In this document: positions 26,773-35,093 of the stretch, piece after piece | Layout: the number at the start of each line of letters is the position of its first letter | How positions within the stretch are numbered: position 1 is the stretch's first letter | NCBI RefSeq assembly: GCF_027912415.1 | Contig: NZ_CP115175.1 | Location: forward strand, 992,001-1,056,000 | Direction: 5' to 3' | Origin: Homoserinibacter sp. YIM 151385 | GTDB lineage: Bacteria; Actinomycetota; Actinomycetes; Actinomycetales; Microbacteriaceae | DNA length: 64,000 nt | Notes under the pieces: model-generated | Told to the model about the DNA's origin: nothing | Seen by the model: the letters and a program-made list of their open reading frames with translations, nothing else | Databases searched by the model: none | Translations under genes and position numbers: made by a program

Positions 26773-28766
26773 GCCCCGTCCGCGGGGCCGACCGGCACGA
26801 GCGCGTCGTGCTTCGCGACGCGGCCGTCGCCCGCCGTGCGGCCGCGGATGCGGCGGCCCGCCCACGGGCGCACGTGCGTCCACATCCACGCCGGGAGCGT
26901 CAGCTGCGGCTCGATCGGGTCGACGTCGCCGTCGTGGATCGCGTCGTCGAGCGCCCCGAGCTCGGCGGCGCCCGGCACGCCGAGCGCGGCCGCCGCACGG
27001 TAGGAGAGGAGACGGTGGCCGTGCGAGCTGAGGTGCACCCGGTCGTCCGCCCACATGCGCGTCTCGAGGAAGGCCGGATCCTCCGTGAGGTCGAGCAGCT
27101 GCGCGCCCTGCTCGCGGCAGACGCGGTGCAGCTCGAGCGCGAACACCCGGGTGCGCTCGTGGAGCGCGCGGAGGAAGGGCCACGGCGGGATGACGGGCGT
27201 CACCACGAGCACGTGCGCGCCGGTCGCGCGGAGCCGGGCGATCGCGGCGGCGAGGCGGGCCGCGAGACGATCGGGTCGCGCCCCGGCGCGCGCCAGGTCG
27301 TTGCCGCCGATGAAGACCGTCACGAGGTCGGCGCCGAGCGCGATCGCGCGCGGCAGCTGCTCCTCCACGAGGAGCGGGATGGTGCGGCTGCGCACCGCGA
27401 GGTTCGCGAAGCCGAGCGCCTCCGAGCCCGGTCCCCGATGCGCGAGGATCATCGCGAGCCGGTCGGCCCAGCCGCGGTACTCCCCCGCATCCTGGCGGGA
27501 GGTGTCGCAGAGCCCCTCCGTGAGGCTGTCGCCGAGCGCCACATAGCGCTTCCAGACCGGCGCCGCGACCGGCATGGGCGCGGTCTCGGGCGCCGGCCCG
27601 ACCTGGACGGGCACCCTGTGCGGAGCCCCCGCGCTCGCCGCCGCGTGGAGCGAGATCGCCTCGCGGTAGTGGCCGAGCAGCTCGTCGCCGATCGCCGACC
27701 AGCTGCGGCGGGCGACCGCCTCGCGGGCCGCGACCGAGAAGGCGCGTCGCTTCGCGGCATCCCCCGCGAGGTCCATGACGCGCGCGCGCAGGTCGTCGAG
27801 GTCGCCGGGGCGGTACAGCCAGCCGGTGCGGCTCGACTCGACGAGGTCGAGCGGGCCGCCCCGTCCCGTCGCGACGACCGGGACGCCGCTCGCGAGGGCC
27901 TCCTGGATCGTCTGCCCGAAGGTCTCGTGCTCGCCCGGGTGCACGAAGACGTCGAAGCCCGCGAGCGACTCGGCGAGCGCCGCCCCCGACTGGAAGCCGA
28001 GGAAGCGCGCCTCGGGCAGCAGCCGCTCGAGGGCCGGGCGCTCGGGGCCGTCGCCGACGATCACGAGGCGCGTGCCGGGGATGCCGTGCACCGCCCGCAG
28101 GTGCTCGAGCTGCTTCTCGGGGGCGAGGCGTCCCAGGTACCCGATCACGACCTCCCCGCCCGGCGCGTGCTCGGCGCGCCAGGACGCCGAGCGGCGGGCG
28201 GGCGAGAAGCGCTCCGCGTCGACCCCGCGCGCCCAGCGCCGCAGCCGGCGCACGCCGAGGGCGGCGAGCTCGTCGAGGGAGGCGGAGGAGGGCGCGAGCG
28301 TCAGCGTCGCCTTGCGGTGCAGCCGGCCGAGGTGCTGCGAGAGCCCCGCGGTCGCGGCGCCCACGCGGTAGCGCTGCGCGTAGCCCGGCACATCCGTCTG
28401 GTAGACCGCGACGCTCGGGATCCCGAGGCGCTCGGCCGCGCGGAGGGCCTGCCAGCCGGTGAGGAAGGGGGATGCGAGATGCACGACGTCCGGCCGGAAG
28501 TCGCGCAGCGCCGGCTCGATCCAGCGGACCGGCACCGGCGCGAGGCGCACCTGCGGGTAGCTCGGGATCCCGACGGAGCGGAGCTCGCGCAGCTCGGCCG
28601 TGTGGAAGCTCGGATCGGCCTCGGTGCCGGCGGCGGCGGCCGCGGCCGGCGTCACGAGCAGCGTCTCGTGACCGGATCGGCTGAGGTGGCGCACCACCTG
28701 CAGGAGGGAGTGCGTCACCCCGTTCATGTGGTGGATCGAGCTCTCCGCGACCAAGGCGACTCTCAC
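26745..28766 (-). CDS. Fused GT4 glycosyltransferase - SGNH/GDSL hydrolase
   Basis: Residues 1 to about 380 form a GT4 (GT-B) glycosyltransferase of the mannosyltransferase type: VRVALVAESSIHHMNGVTHS at the start, nucleotide-sugar motif GYLGRLAPEKQ, and the EX7E pair Glu281/Glu289 (HETFGQTIQE). After an Ala/Pro linker, residues about 405-600 form an SGNH hydrolase with ALGDSLTEG (Ser414), FIGGND and DRVHLSSHGH (about Asp575, His578). A role in building and trimming an acylated glycolipid is my inference. GTG 28766 fits the family N-terminus; ATG 28787 is an alternative. Confidence 0.88.
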   Translation of the reverse strand: MRVALVAESSIHHMNGVTHSLLQVVRHLSRSGHETLLVTPAAAAAAGTEADPSFHTAELRELRSVGIPSYPQVRLAPVPVRWIEPALRDFRPDVVHLASPFLTGWQALRAAERLGIPSVAVYQTDVPGYAQRYRVGAATAGLSQHLGRLHRKATLTLAPSSASLDELAALGVRRLRRWARGVDAERFSPARRSASWRAEHAPGGEVVIGYLGRLAPEKQLEHLRAVHGIPGTRLVIVGDGPERPALERLLPEARFLGFQSGAALAESLAGFDVFVHPGEHETFGQTIQEALASGVPVVATGRGGPLDLVESSRTGWLYRPGDLDDLRARVMDLAGDAAKRRAFSVAAREAVARRSWSAIGDELLGHYREAISLHAAASAGAPHRVPVQVGPAPETAPMPVAAPVWKRYVALGDSLTEGLCDTSRQDAGEYRGWADRLAMILAHRGPGSEALGFANLAVRSRTIPLLVEEQLPRAIALGADLVTVFIGGNDLARAGARPDRLAARLAAAIARLRATGAHVLVVTPVIPPWPFLRALHERTRVFALELHRVCREQGAQLLDLTEDPAFLETRMWADDRVHLSSHGHRLLSYRAAAALGVPGAAELGALDDAIHDGDVDPIEPQLTLPAWMWTHVRPWAGRRIRGRTAGDGRVAKHDALVPVGPADGAQRSPVRQR

Positions 28767-28894
28767 ACGCCCAGGATGACCCGGCATCCCGCCCGGAGCG
28801 CGGCCGGACGGCCCCGGGCACCGAGACTTCACCCGATGTGCGCCGCCCGGTCACCGGACGCCTGCCGTTCACCCGGCGGGGCGAGGATGCGCGC

Positions 28895-29500
28895 ATGGAC
28901 GACGCCTGGCTGGATGCGGTGGCCGCCTCGCCGTGGCTGCTCCCGGCGCTCTTCGGTCTGGTCGTCGCGGACGCCCTCGTCGTCGTGCTGCCGAGCGAGA
29001 CGCTCGTGGTCGCGCTCGGCGCGCTCTGGGGCGCGAGCGGGGAGCCCGCGATCGGCGCGGTCCTCGCGGTCGCGGCGGCAGGCGCCGTCGTCGGCGACTC
29101 GCTCTGCTACCTGCTCGGCCGCACGGTCGGCCTCGAGCGCTGGCGCTGGCAGCGCGGCCCGCGCGTCGCCCGCGCGGTCGGGCGGGTGCGGGACCAGGTG
29201 CACCGCCGGGCGACGGTCCTCGTCTTCACGGCCCGCTACATCCCCTTCGCCCGCATCGCCGTGAACCTCGCCGCCGGGGCGAGCCGCCTCCCGTACCGCC
29301 GGTATCTGCCCCTCTCGGCGGCGGCCGGCTGCGCCTGGGCGGTCTACAACCTCGCGATCGGGGCGCTGTTCGGGCGGGTGCTCGAGCATGAGCCGCTGCT
29401 CGCGGTGGTCATCGCGGTCGCGGTGGCGATCTCGCTGGGGGTCGTCGTGGATGCGGTGGCGCAGCGCCTCGCGCGACGCCGCGCCGGGCGCGAACGCTGA
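28895..29500 (+). CDS. DedA-family membrane protein
   Basis: The 201-residue SNARE-associated (DedA/VTT) protein has the early VVADALVVVLPSETLVVALGAL segment (split here by context), the GDSLCYLLGR motif and the conserved FTARYIPFARIAVNLAAGAS loop, with four to five membrane segments. DedA proteins support lipid carrier recycling and membrane homeostasis. ATG 28895 fits the N-terminus and has GCGAGGA upstream; the frame is open to 28838. A second DedA gene lies at 58286-58978. Confidence 0.9.
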   Translation: MDDAWLDAVAASPWLLPALFGLVVADALVVVLPSETLVVALGALWGASGEPAIGAVLAVAAAGAVVGDSLCYLLGRTVGLERWRWQRGPRVARAVGRVRDQVHRRATVLVFTARYIPFARIAVNLAAGASRLPYRRYLPLSAAAGCAWAVYNLAIGALFGRVLEHEPLLAVVIAVAVAISLGVVVDAVAQRLARRRAGRER

Positions 29501-29516
29501 TCGCCGGCGCTCGGAT

Positions 29517-29625
29517 GGCGCGGATTCAGGAACCGCACGGACCCTCCGCCGACGCGGGACCGCCGTCGCGGGCGGAGTCCGGCGCATCGCGGCACACCGG
29601 AGTGCGGCGCTCCTGAATCCGCGCC
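29517..29625. repeat. 109-bp inverted-repeat element between convergent genes
   Basis: GGCGCGGATTCAGGA (29517-29531) and its exact complement (29611-29625) are 15-bp arms around a 79-bp core. The core has its own hairpin, CTCCGCC (29544-29550) with GGCGGAG (29571-29577), and an offset repeat of CCGCAC. There is no ORF or T-run. It lies between the DedA gene and the interrupted LLM gene and could be a bidirectional terminator, but arms this long and precise also fit a dispersed repeat. Confidence 0.8.
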
Positions 29626-29634
29626 GGCGAGACC

Positions 29635-30741
29635 TCAGCGCGCGGTCGCCGCGGCGGCGGCGTCGCGCGCGGCGACGAGGTTCTCGTGGGTGGGCGCGTC
29701 GGGCACCTCGGCCGGGCGGCCGCGGTCGAGCTCGCGGCGCAGCACCGGGACGACCTCGGTGCCGAGGATCTCGAGCTGCTCGAGCACGACCTCGAGCGGG
29801 AGGCCGGCGTGGTCCATGAGGAACAGCTGGCGCTGGTAGTCGCCGAAGTGCTCGCGCATGCCCGCGTAGCGGTCGATGACCTGCTGCGGGCTGCCGACCG
29901 TGAGCGGGGTCTGGGCGGTGAAGTCCTCGAGGCTCGGCCCGTGGCCGTAGACGGGCGCGTTGTCGAAGTAGGGGCGGAACTCCGTGACGGCGTCCTGCGA
30001 GCTCGCGCGCATGAAGACCTGTCCGCCGAGGCCGACGACCGCCTGCTCGGGGGTGCCGTGGCCGTAGTGGGCGTAGCGCTCGCGGTAGAAGCCGATGAGC
30101 TGCTGATAGTGCTCCTTGGGCCAGAAGATGTTGTTCGCGAAGAAGCCGTCGCCGTATTAGGCGGCCTGCTCGGCGATCTCGGGGCTGCGGATCGAGCCGT
30201 GCCAGACGAAGGGCGGCACGCCGTCGAGCGGGCGCGGCGTCGACTGGAAGCCCTGGAGCGGGGTGCGGAAGCGGCCCTGCCAGTCGACGGAGTCCTCCCG
30301 CCACAGGCGGTGGAGGAGACCGTAGTTCTCGATCGCGAGCGGGATCCCCTCGCGGATGTCCTTGCCGAACCACGGGTAGACGGGCGCCGTGTTGCCGCGG
30401 CCGAGCATGATGTCGACGCGGCCGCCGGCGACGTGCTGGAGCATCGCGAAGTCCTCGGCGATCTTGACGGGGTCGTTCGTCGTGATGAGCGTCGTGCTCG
30501 TCGTGAGGAGCAGCCGCTCCGTCGTCGCGGCGATGAAGCCGAGCATCGTCGTCGGGCTCGAGGGCACGAAGGGCGGGTTGTGATGCTCCCCGAGGGCGAA
30601 CACGTCGAGCCCGACCTCCTCCGCCTTCTGCGCGATGCGGAGGATGGCCTGGATGCGCTCCGCCTCGGTCGGGGTCCGTCCGGTGGTCGGGTCGGTCGTG
30701 ACATCTCCGACGGTGAAGATCCCGAACTGCATGGCGGTCAT
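29635..30741 (-). pseudogene. LLM-class flavin-dependent oxidoreductase (CE1758-type) interrupted by one in-frame stop
   Basis: The frame reads as a 368-codon luciferase-like monooxygenase: MQFGIFTVGDVTTDPTTGR at the start, the central GRGNTAPVYPWFGKD segment and the C-terminal LPLEVVLEQLEILGTEV helix. Codon 195 is TAA (30159-30157), within AEQAA-stop-YGDGFFANNIF. Both halves are in the same frame and well conserved, so one base change (for example TAC to TAA) explains it. It may be a true nonsense mutation, a sequencing error or a recoded site. ATG 30741 has GAGGAGCG upstream. Confidence 0.88.
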
Positions 30742-30911
30742 CGCGCGCTCCTCGTGTCAATGCAAACGTATCGAATCATCCACGGGAACCGAGCAGCACC
30801 CCGTCGTATTCCAGCAGAGGGAGACCGGGCAATCCGTCCGGCGCGCGCCTCCGAATCCCCCATGACGTTCCGGGGGGAACGCGCCGAGCGGCGTCAGACC
30901 GCTCCCGCACA

Positions 30912-30951
30912 GACGCCGGCCCGGCCCATCGGGGGATGGCCGGCCGGCGTC
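30912..30951 (-). terminator. Terminator of the hrcA-era operon
   Basis: GACGCCGGCC (30912-30921) pairs with GGCCGGCGTC (30942-30951), and the interior continues pairing (GGCCCATC with GATGGCC, one bulge). It lies directly beyond the era stop on the minus strand. The remaining 30742-30911 contains the upstream region of the LLM gene and no gene I can support. Confidence 0.7.
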
Positions 30952-30958
30952 GCGGCGG

Positions 30959-31855
30959 CTAGAAGCCCAGCCGCCCCAGCAGCTTCGGGTCGCGCTGCCA
31001 CTCCTTCGCCACCTTCACGCGGATCGACAGGAACACCTGCTTGCCGACGAGCGGCTCGATCTGCGCGCGAGCGGTGCGGCCCACCTCCTGCAGGCGGGCG
31101 CCGCCGCGGCCGATCACGATGCCCTTCTGGCTGTCGCGCTCGACGAAGAGGTTCGCGTAGACCTCGAGCAGGTCCTTGTCGTCGCGGTCGACCATGTCCT
31201 CGATGGTGACCGCGAGCGAGTGCGGCAGCTCGTCCTCGACGCCCTCGAGCGCCGCCTCGCGGATGAGCTCCGCGATGCGGATGTCGAGCCGCTCGTCGGT
31301 GACGTGGTCGTCCGGGTAGAGCTGCATCGACACCGGCATGAGCCCGATGAGCTCGGAGGCGAGGAGGTCGAGCTGGATGCGGTTCGCCGCCGAGACGGGG
31401 ATGATCGCCTCCCACTCGCCCAGCTCGCTCACCTGCAGCAGCCGCTCCGCGACGACCGGACGCGGCGCCGCGTCGATCTTCGTCACGACGGCGACGCGCT
31501 TCGCCTTCGGGAAGCGCTCCAGCTGCTCGTGGATGAAGCGGTCGCCGGGGCCGATCCGCTCGTCCGCCGGGACGCAGAAGCCGATCACGTCGACCTCCCC
31601 CAGGGTCGACTGCACGACGTCGTTGAGCCGCTCGCCGAGCAGCGTGCGCGGCCGGTGGATGCCGGGGGTGTCGACGACGATGAGCTGGCCGTCCGGGTGG
31701 TGGACGATGCCGCGGATCGCGCGGCGCGTCGTCTGCGGCTTCGAGGAGGTGATCGCCACCTTCTCGCCGACGAGCGCGTTCGTGAGCGTCGACTTGCCGA
31801 CGTTCGGCCGGCCGACGAAGCTCGCGAAGCCGGCGCGGTAGGCGGGGGTGCTCAT
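30959..31855 (-). CDS. era: GTPase Era
   Basis: Era binds the 3' end of 16S rRNA and is needed for small-subunit maturation. The 298-residue protein has G1 GRPNVGKST (15-23), G3 DTPG, the TKID G4-type motif, and a C-terminal KH domain with GRGGARL. The start ATG 31855 overlaps the stop of the CBS-domain gene (ATGA). It is the last gene of the hrcA operon and works with YbeY, encoded two genes upstream. Confidence 0.96.
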   Translation of the reverse strand: MSTPAYRAGFASFVGRPNVGKSTLTNALVGEKVAITSSKPQTTRRAIRGIVHHPDGQLIVVDTPGIHRPRTLLGERLNDVVQSTLGEVDVIGFCVPADERIGPGDRFIHEQLERFPKAKRVAVVTKIDAAPRPVVAERLLQVSELGEWEAIIPVSAANRIQLDLLASELIGLMPVSMQLYPDDHVTDERLDIRIAELIREAALEGVEDELPHSLAVTIEDMVDRDDKDLLEVYANLFVERDSQKGIVIGRGGARLQEVGRTARAQIEPLVGKQVFLSIRVKVAKEWQRDPKLLGRLGF

Positions 31856-33159
31856 CGGGTCTCCTCCATGCCGCCGAGCGCGGACTCCGCATCGATGAGC
31901 GCCGCATCCCGCTCGACGACGACGGTGTGCAGCAGCTTCCGCCGGCCCTCGACGCGCTCCGCCGTGAGCAGGAGGCCCGAGACGACGACCTGCGAGCCCG
32001 CGACCGGCAGGCGCCCGAGCGTCTTCGTGAGGAGGCCGCCGACGGAGTCGACGTCGTCGTCGTCGAGCTCGATGCCGAACAGGTCGCCGAGCTCGTCGGT
32101 CGCCAGTCGCCCGCTCACCCGGTACACGCCGACCGCGAGCTGGGTGATGTCGGGGGTGTCGCGGTCGTACTCGTCGGAGATGTCGCCGACGAGCTCCTCG
32201 ATCAGGTCCTCCATCGTGACGAGCCCGGCGATGCCGCCGTACTCGTCGACGACCATCGCGAGGTGGTTCGAGGCGAGCTGCATCTGGCGCAGCGTGTCGT
32301 CGGCCTTCTTCGACTCGGGCACGAAGGCCGCCGGCCTCGCGAGCTCGCGCGCCGTCGCCGCGACCGCCTCGAGCGGCTGCTCGTGCGCGAGGCGCGCCAG
32401 GTCGCGGAGGTAGAGGATGCCGAGCACCTCGTCGACGTCGCGCCCGATGACCGGGATGCGGGAGACGCCCGACTGCAGGAACAGGTCCATCGCGGAGGCG
32501 ATCGTCGCGTCGTCGTCGACCGTCACCATGTCGGTGCGCGGCACCATGACCTCGCGGACCACCGTGTCGCCCCACTCGAAGATCGAGTGGATGAGCTCGC
32601 GGTCGTCCTCCTCGAGGACGGCGAGCGCGGTCGCCTCGTCGACCATCGAGAGCAGCTGCTCCTCGCTCGAGAAGGTCTGCGTCTTGGGCCGGCCCGGCGT
32701 GACCCGGTTGCCGAGCGCGACGAGCGCATCCGCGATCGGACCCGAGAGCACGCGGATGGTCCGCATCCCGGGTGCCGAGAACGCGAGGATGCCGCGCGGG
32801 TGCGCCCGTCCGACGCTGCGCGGGCTGGACCCCACGAGCACGAAGGAGGCGCCCGTCATGATGAGCGCGCTGATGAGGAGCACCCACCACCACTCGGCGA
32901 TCGCCATCGAGAAGGCGAGCGTCACGAGCACGGCGGCGGTCGTCTCCGCGATGACGCGCGCGAAGTTGACGGCGTTGCCGTGCGCGCCCGTGTCGGCGGC
33001 GATCGCGAGGAGCGAGCGCCTCGCGCGGCTCGTCTCCGCGAGCTCCGCGATGTCGCCGCGGCTCAGGACGCCGAGCGCGGCATCCGCCGCCGCCAGCAGG
33101 CCGCCCGCCGCGACGAGGAGCGCGGCGACGAGCAGGAAGGCGACGGCGAGGGCGCTCAT
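31852..33159 (-). CDS. CNNM/CorC-type transporter with DUF21 and CBS domains
   Basis: The 435-residue protein has an N-terminal DUF21 membrane domain (helices about 1-25, 65-110 and 120-150), two CBS domains (about 205-330, with the MVPRTDMVTVDDDATI start), and a C-terminal CorC/HlyC domain with acidic FGIELDDDDVDSVGG. The family is linked to magnesium/cobalt efflux, though many are annotated hemolysins. It is coupled by ATGA overlaps to ybeY and era, a very common actinobacterial order. Confidence 0.9.
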   Translation of the reverse strand: MSALAVAFLLVAALLVAAGGLLAAADAALGVLSRGDIAELAETSRARRSLLAIAADTGAHGNAVNFARVIAETTAAVLVTLAFSMAIAEWWWVLLISALIMTGASFVLVGSSPRSVGRAHPRGILAFSAPGMRTIRVLSGPIADALVALGNRVTPGRPKTQTFSSEEQLLSMVDEATALAVLEEDDRELIHSIFEWGDTVVREVMVPRTDMVTVDDDATIASAMDLFLQSGVSRIPVIGRDVDEVLGILYLRDLARLAHEQPLEAVAATARELARPAAFVPESKKADDTLRQMQLASNHLAMVVDEYGGIAGLVTMEDLIEELVGDISDEYDRDTPDITQLAVGVYRVSGRLATDELGDLFGIELDDDDVDSVGGLLTKTLGRLPVAGSQVVVSGLLLTAERVEGRRKLLHTVVVERDAALIDAESALGGMEETR

Positions 33160-33617
33160 CGTCGGCGCTCCTCGAGCGCGAAGCCGACGAGGATCTCGCG
33201 CTGGATGCCGAACATCTCCTTCTCCTCCGCGGGCTCCGCGTGATCGAAGCCGAGGAGGTGGAGGATGCCGTGCGTCGTGAGGAGCAGCAGCTCGTCGAGC
33301 GTGGTGTGCCCCGCGGTCTCGGCCTGGGAGGCCGCCACCTGCGGGCAGAGCACGATGTCGCCGAGGAGGCCCGCCGGCGTCAGCTCCTCGTCGCTGCCGG
33401 GACGCAGCTCGTCCATCGGGAAGCTGAGCACGTCGGTCGGGCCCGGCTCGTCCATCCACTGCACGTGGAGCTGCTCCATGGCGGCCTCGTCGACGAGCAC
33501 GATCGCCAGGTCGGCGTCCGCGTGGATGCGCATGTGGTCGAGCGCGAAGGCCGCGAGGCGCAGGATCACGGCCTCCTCGACCGGGATCGCGGACTCGTTG
33601 TTGATCTCGATGGTCAT
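33156..33617 (-). CDS. ybeY: Endoribonuclease YbeY (rRNA maturation factor)
   Basis: YbeY is a zinc-dependent endoribonuclease involved in 16S rRNA 3'-end maturation and ribosome quality control. The 153-residue protein has the metal motif HGILHLLGFDH with His116, His120 and His126, and the upstream TDVLSFPMDE block. Its start overlaps the phoH stop (ATGA). The phoH-ybeY-CBS-era order is conserved in Actinobacteria. Confidence 0.96.
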   Translation of the reverse strand: MTIEINNESAIPVEEAVILRLAAFALDHMRIHADADLAIVLVDEAAMEQLHVQWMDEPGPTDVLSFPMDELRPGSDEELTPAGLLGDIVLCPQVAASQAETAGHTTLDELLLLTTHGILHLLGFDHAEPAEEKEMFGIQREILVGFALEERRR

Positions 33618-34735
33618 GCGCTCCCCCAGCGTCCGCCGCGCTTCGGCTTCGGTCCCGTCGTCGGCGCGCTGCGGTCCTGCGGCGCGCGTCCCCGCCGCTC
33701 GGCGCGGCTGTCGCCGTCCGGGTTCCCGTGCTCGCGCTCGTACTGGCGCGCCTGCTGCCGCTGGTCGTGCTCGGTGTACGCGTCGACGATCTTCCCGACG
33801 AGGGAGTGCCGCACGACGTCCTCGCTCGTGAGGTTCGCGAAGTGGATGTCCTCGACGTGGTCGAGGATGCGCGTCACGAGGCGCAGGCCGCTCGCCGCGT
33901 TGGGGAGGTCGACCTGGGTGATGTCGCCCGTGACGACCATCCGCGTGCCGAAGCCGAGCCGGGTGAGGAACATCTTCATCTGCTCGGGCGTCGTGTTCTG
34001 CGCCTCGTCGAGCACGACGAAGGCGTTGTTGAGGGTGCGGCCCCGCATGTAGGCGAGCGGCGCGACCTCGACCGTGCCGGCTGCGAGCAGCTTCGGCACG
34101 ACCTCCGGATCCATCATCTCGTTGAGCGCGTCGTAGAGCGGCCGCAGGTAGGGGTCGATCTTGTCGGTGAGCGTGCCGGGCAGGAACCCGAGCCGCTCCC
34201 CCGCCTCGACCGCCGGGCGGGTGAGGATGATGCGGTCGACCTCCTTGCGCTGGAGGGCCTGCACCGCCTTCGCCATCGCGAGATAGGTCTTGCCGGTGCC
34301 CGCGGGGCCGATGCCGAACACGATCGTGTGGTCGTCGATCGCGTCGACGTAGGCCTTCTGGCCGAGGGTCTTGGGGCGGATGCTGCGGCCGCGGCTCGTG
34401 AGGATCGCCTGGCTGAGGACGTCGGCCGGGCTCCCCTCCGCGCGCGCGAGCATCCGCGCCGAGGTGGTGACGTCACTGGGCGCGAGCTCGTCGACGCCGC
34501 CGCGGACGAGCGCGAGCAGCTCGCCGATGAGGACGCCGGCGGCGCGCACCTGCTCCCGGTCGCCCTCGAGGGTGATGAGATTGCCGCGCACGAGCACGCT
34601 CACCTCGGGGAACTGCCGCTCGATCGTCGTGAGCAGGCGATCCTGCGGGCCGAGCAGCCGCACCATGGCGATGCCGTCGACCTGGATCTCCGTGCGCTCG
34701 GGGCCGGCGGTGGGCGAGATGTCACTCGGTGCCAA
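33614..34735 (-). CDS. phoH: PhoH family ATPase (PhoH-like, DEAD-type P-loop)
   Basis: The 373-residue protein has a KH-like N-terminal segment (VSVLVRGNLITLEGD), Walker A FGIGPAGTGKTYLA, Walker B VLDEAQNTT, and a basic Arg-rich tail. PhoH proteins are predicted RNA-dependent ATPases acting with YbeY in RNA metabolism. No ATG fits: TTG 34735 overlaps the HIT gene by 14 bp and retains the conserved IQVDGIAMVRLLGPQDR start region; ATG 34667 would remove it. I chose TTG with moderate confidence. Confidence 0.9.
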   Translation of the reverse strand: MAPSDISPTAGPERTEIQVDGIAMVRLLGPQDRLLTTIERQFPEVSVLVRGNLITLEGDREQVRAAGVLIGELLALVRGGVDELAPSDVTTSARMLARAEGSPADVLSQAILTSRGRSIRPKTLGQKAYVDAIDDHTIVFGIGPAGTGKTYLAMAKAVQALQRKEVDRIILTRPAVEAGERLGFLPGTLTDKIDPYLRPLYDALNEMMDPEVVPKLLAAGTVEVAPLAYMRGRTLNNAFVVLDEAQNTTPEQMKMFLTRLGFGTRMVVTGDITQVDLPNAASGLRLVTRILDHVEDIHFANLTSEDVVRHSLVGKIVDAYTEHDQRQQARQYEREHGNPDGDSRAERRGRAPQDRSAPTTGPKPKRGGRWGSA

Positions 34736-35081
34736 GGGAGCCTTCCGGGAGGGTGCCGCCCAGGACATGGGCGTGGACGTGGAACACGGTCTGGCCGGCG
34801 GCCTCGCCCGTGTTGAAGATGAGGCGGAACTGCCCGTCGCAGTGCTCGCGCGCGAGCTCGGCGGCGGTGGCGACGATCTCCTGAAGGAGGGCGGGGTCGC
34901 CCGCGCCCAGCTCGACGACGTCACGGTACTCGGCCGTCCGCGGGACGACGAGGAGGTGGACGGGGGCCTTCGGGGCGATGTCCCGGAAGGCGATGACGCG
35001 CTCGCTCTCGAACACGATCTCCGCCGGGATCTCGCGCGCGGCGATGCGCTCGAAGACGGTGGGCTCAGGCGTGCTCGACAT
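34722..35081 (-). CDS. HIT-family nucleotide-binding protein
   Basis: The 119-residue protein has the histidine triad HVHAHV (His101, His103, His105) and a PVHLLVVPRT strand, matching the HinT/PKCI branch that hydrolyses nucleoside phosphoramidates or adenylated intermediates. A TAGACT box 6 nt before the ATG suggests an additional leaderless start inside the operon. It overlaps phoH by 14 bp if the TTG start is used. Confidence 0.93.
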   Translation of the reverse strand: MSSTPEPTVFERIAAREIPAEIVFESERVIAFRDIAPKAPVHLLVVPRTAEYRDVVELGAGDPALLQEIVATAAELAREHCDGQFRLIFNTGEAAGQTVFHVHAHVLGGTLPEGSLGTE

Positions 35082-35087
35082 GCTCCC

Positions 35088-35093
35088 AGTCTA
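35088..35093 (-). promoter_or_regulatory. Internal -10 box before the HIT gene
   Basis: TAGACT on the minus strand is followed by 6 nt and the HIT ATG at 35081. It overlaps the stop of the phosphotransferase gene (TAG). It would give the HIT-phoH-ybeY-era part of the operon a leaderless transcript independent of HrcA. Confidence 0.55.

Noticed and set aside
25156-28896. 1,246-residue minus-strand frame across the two-component and glycosyltransferase genes
   Set aside because: It overlaps well supported genes in other frames and has only low-complexity Arg/Ala sequence.
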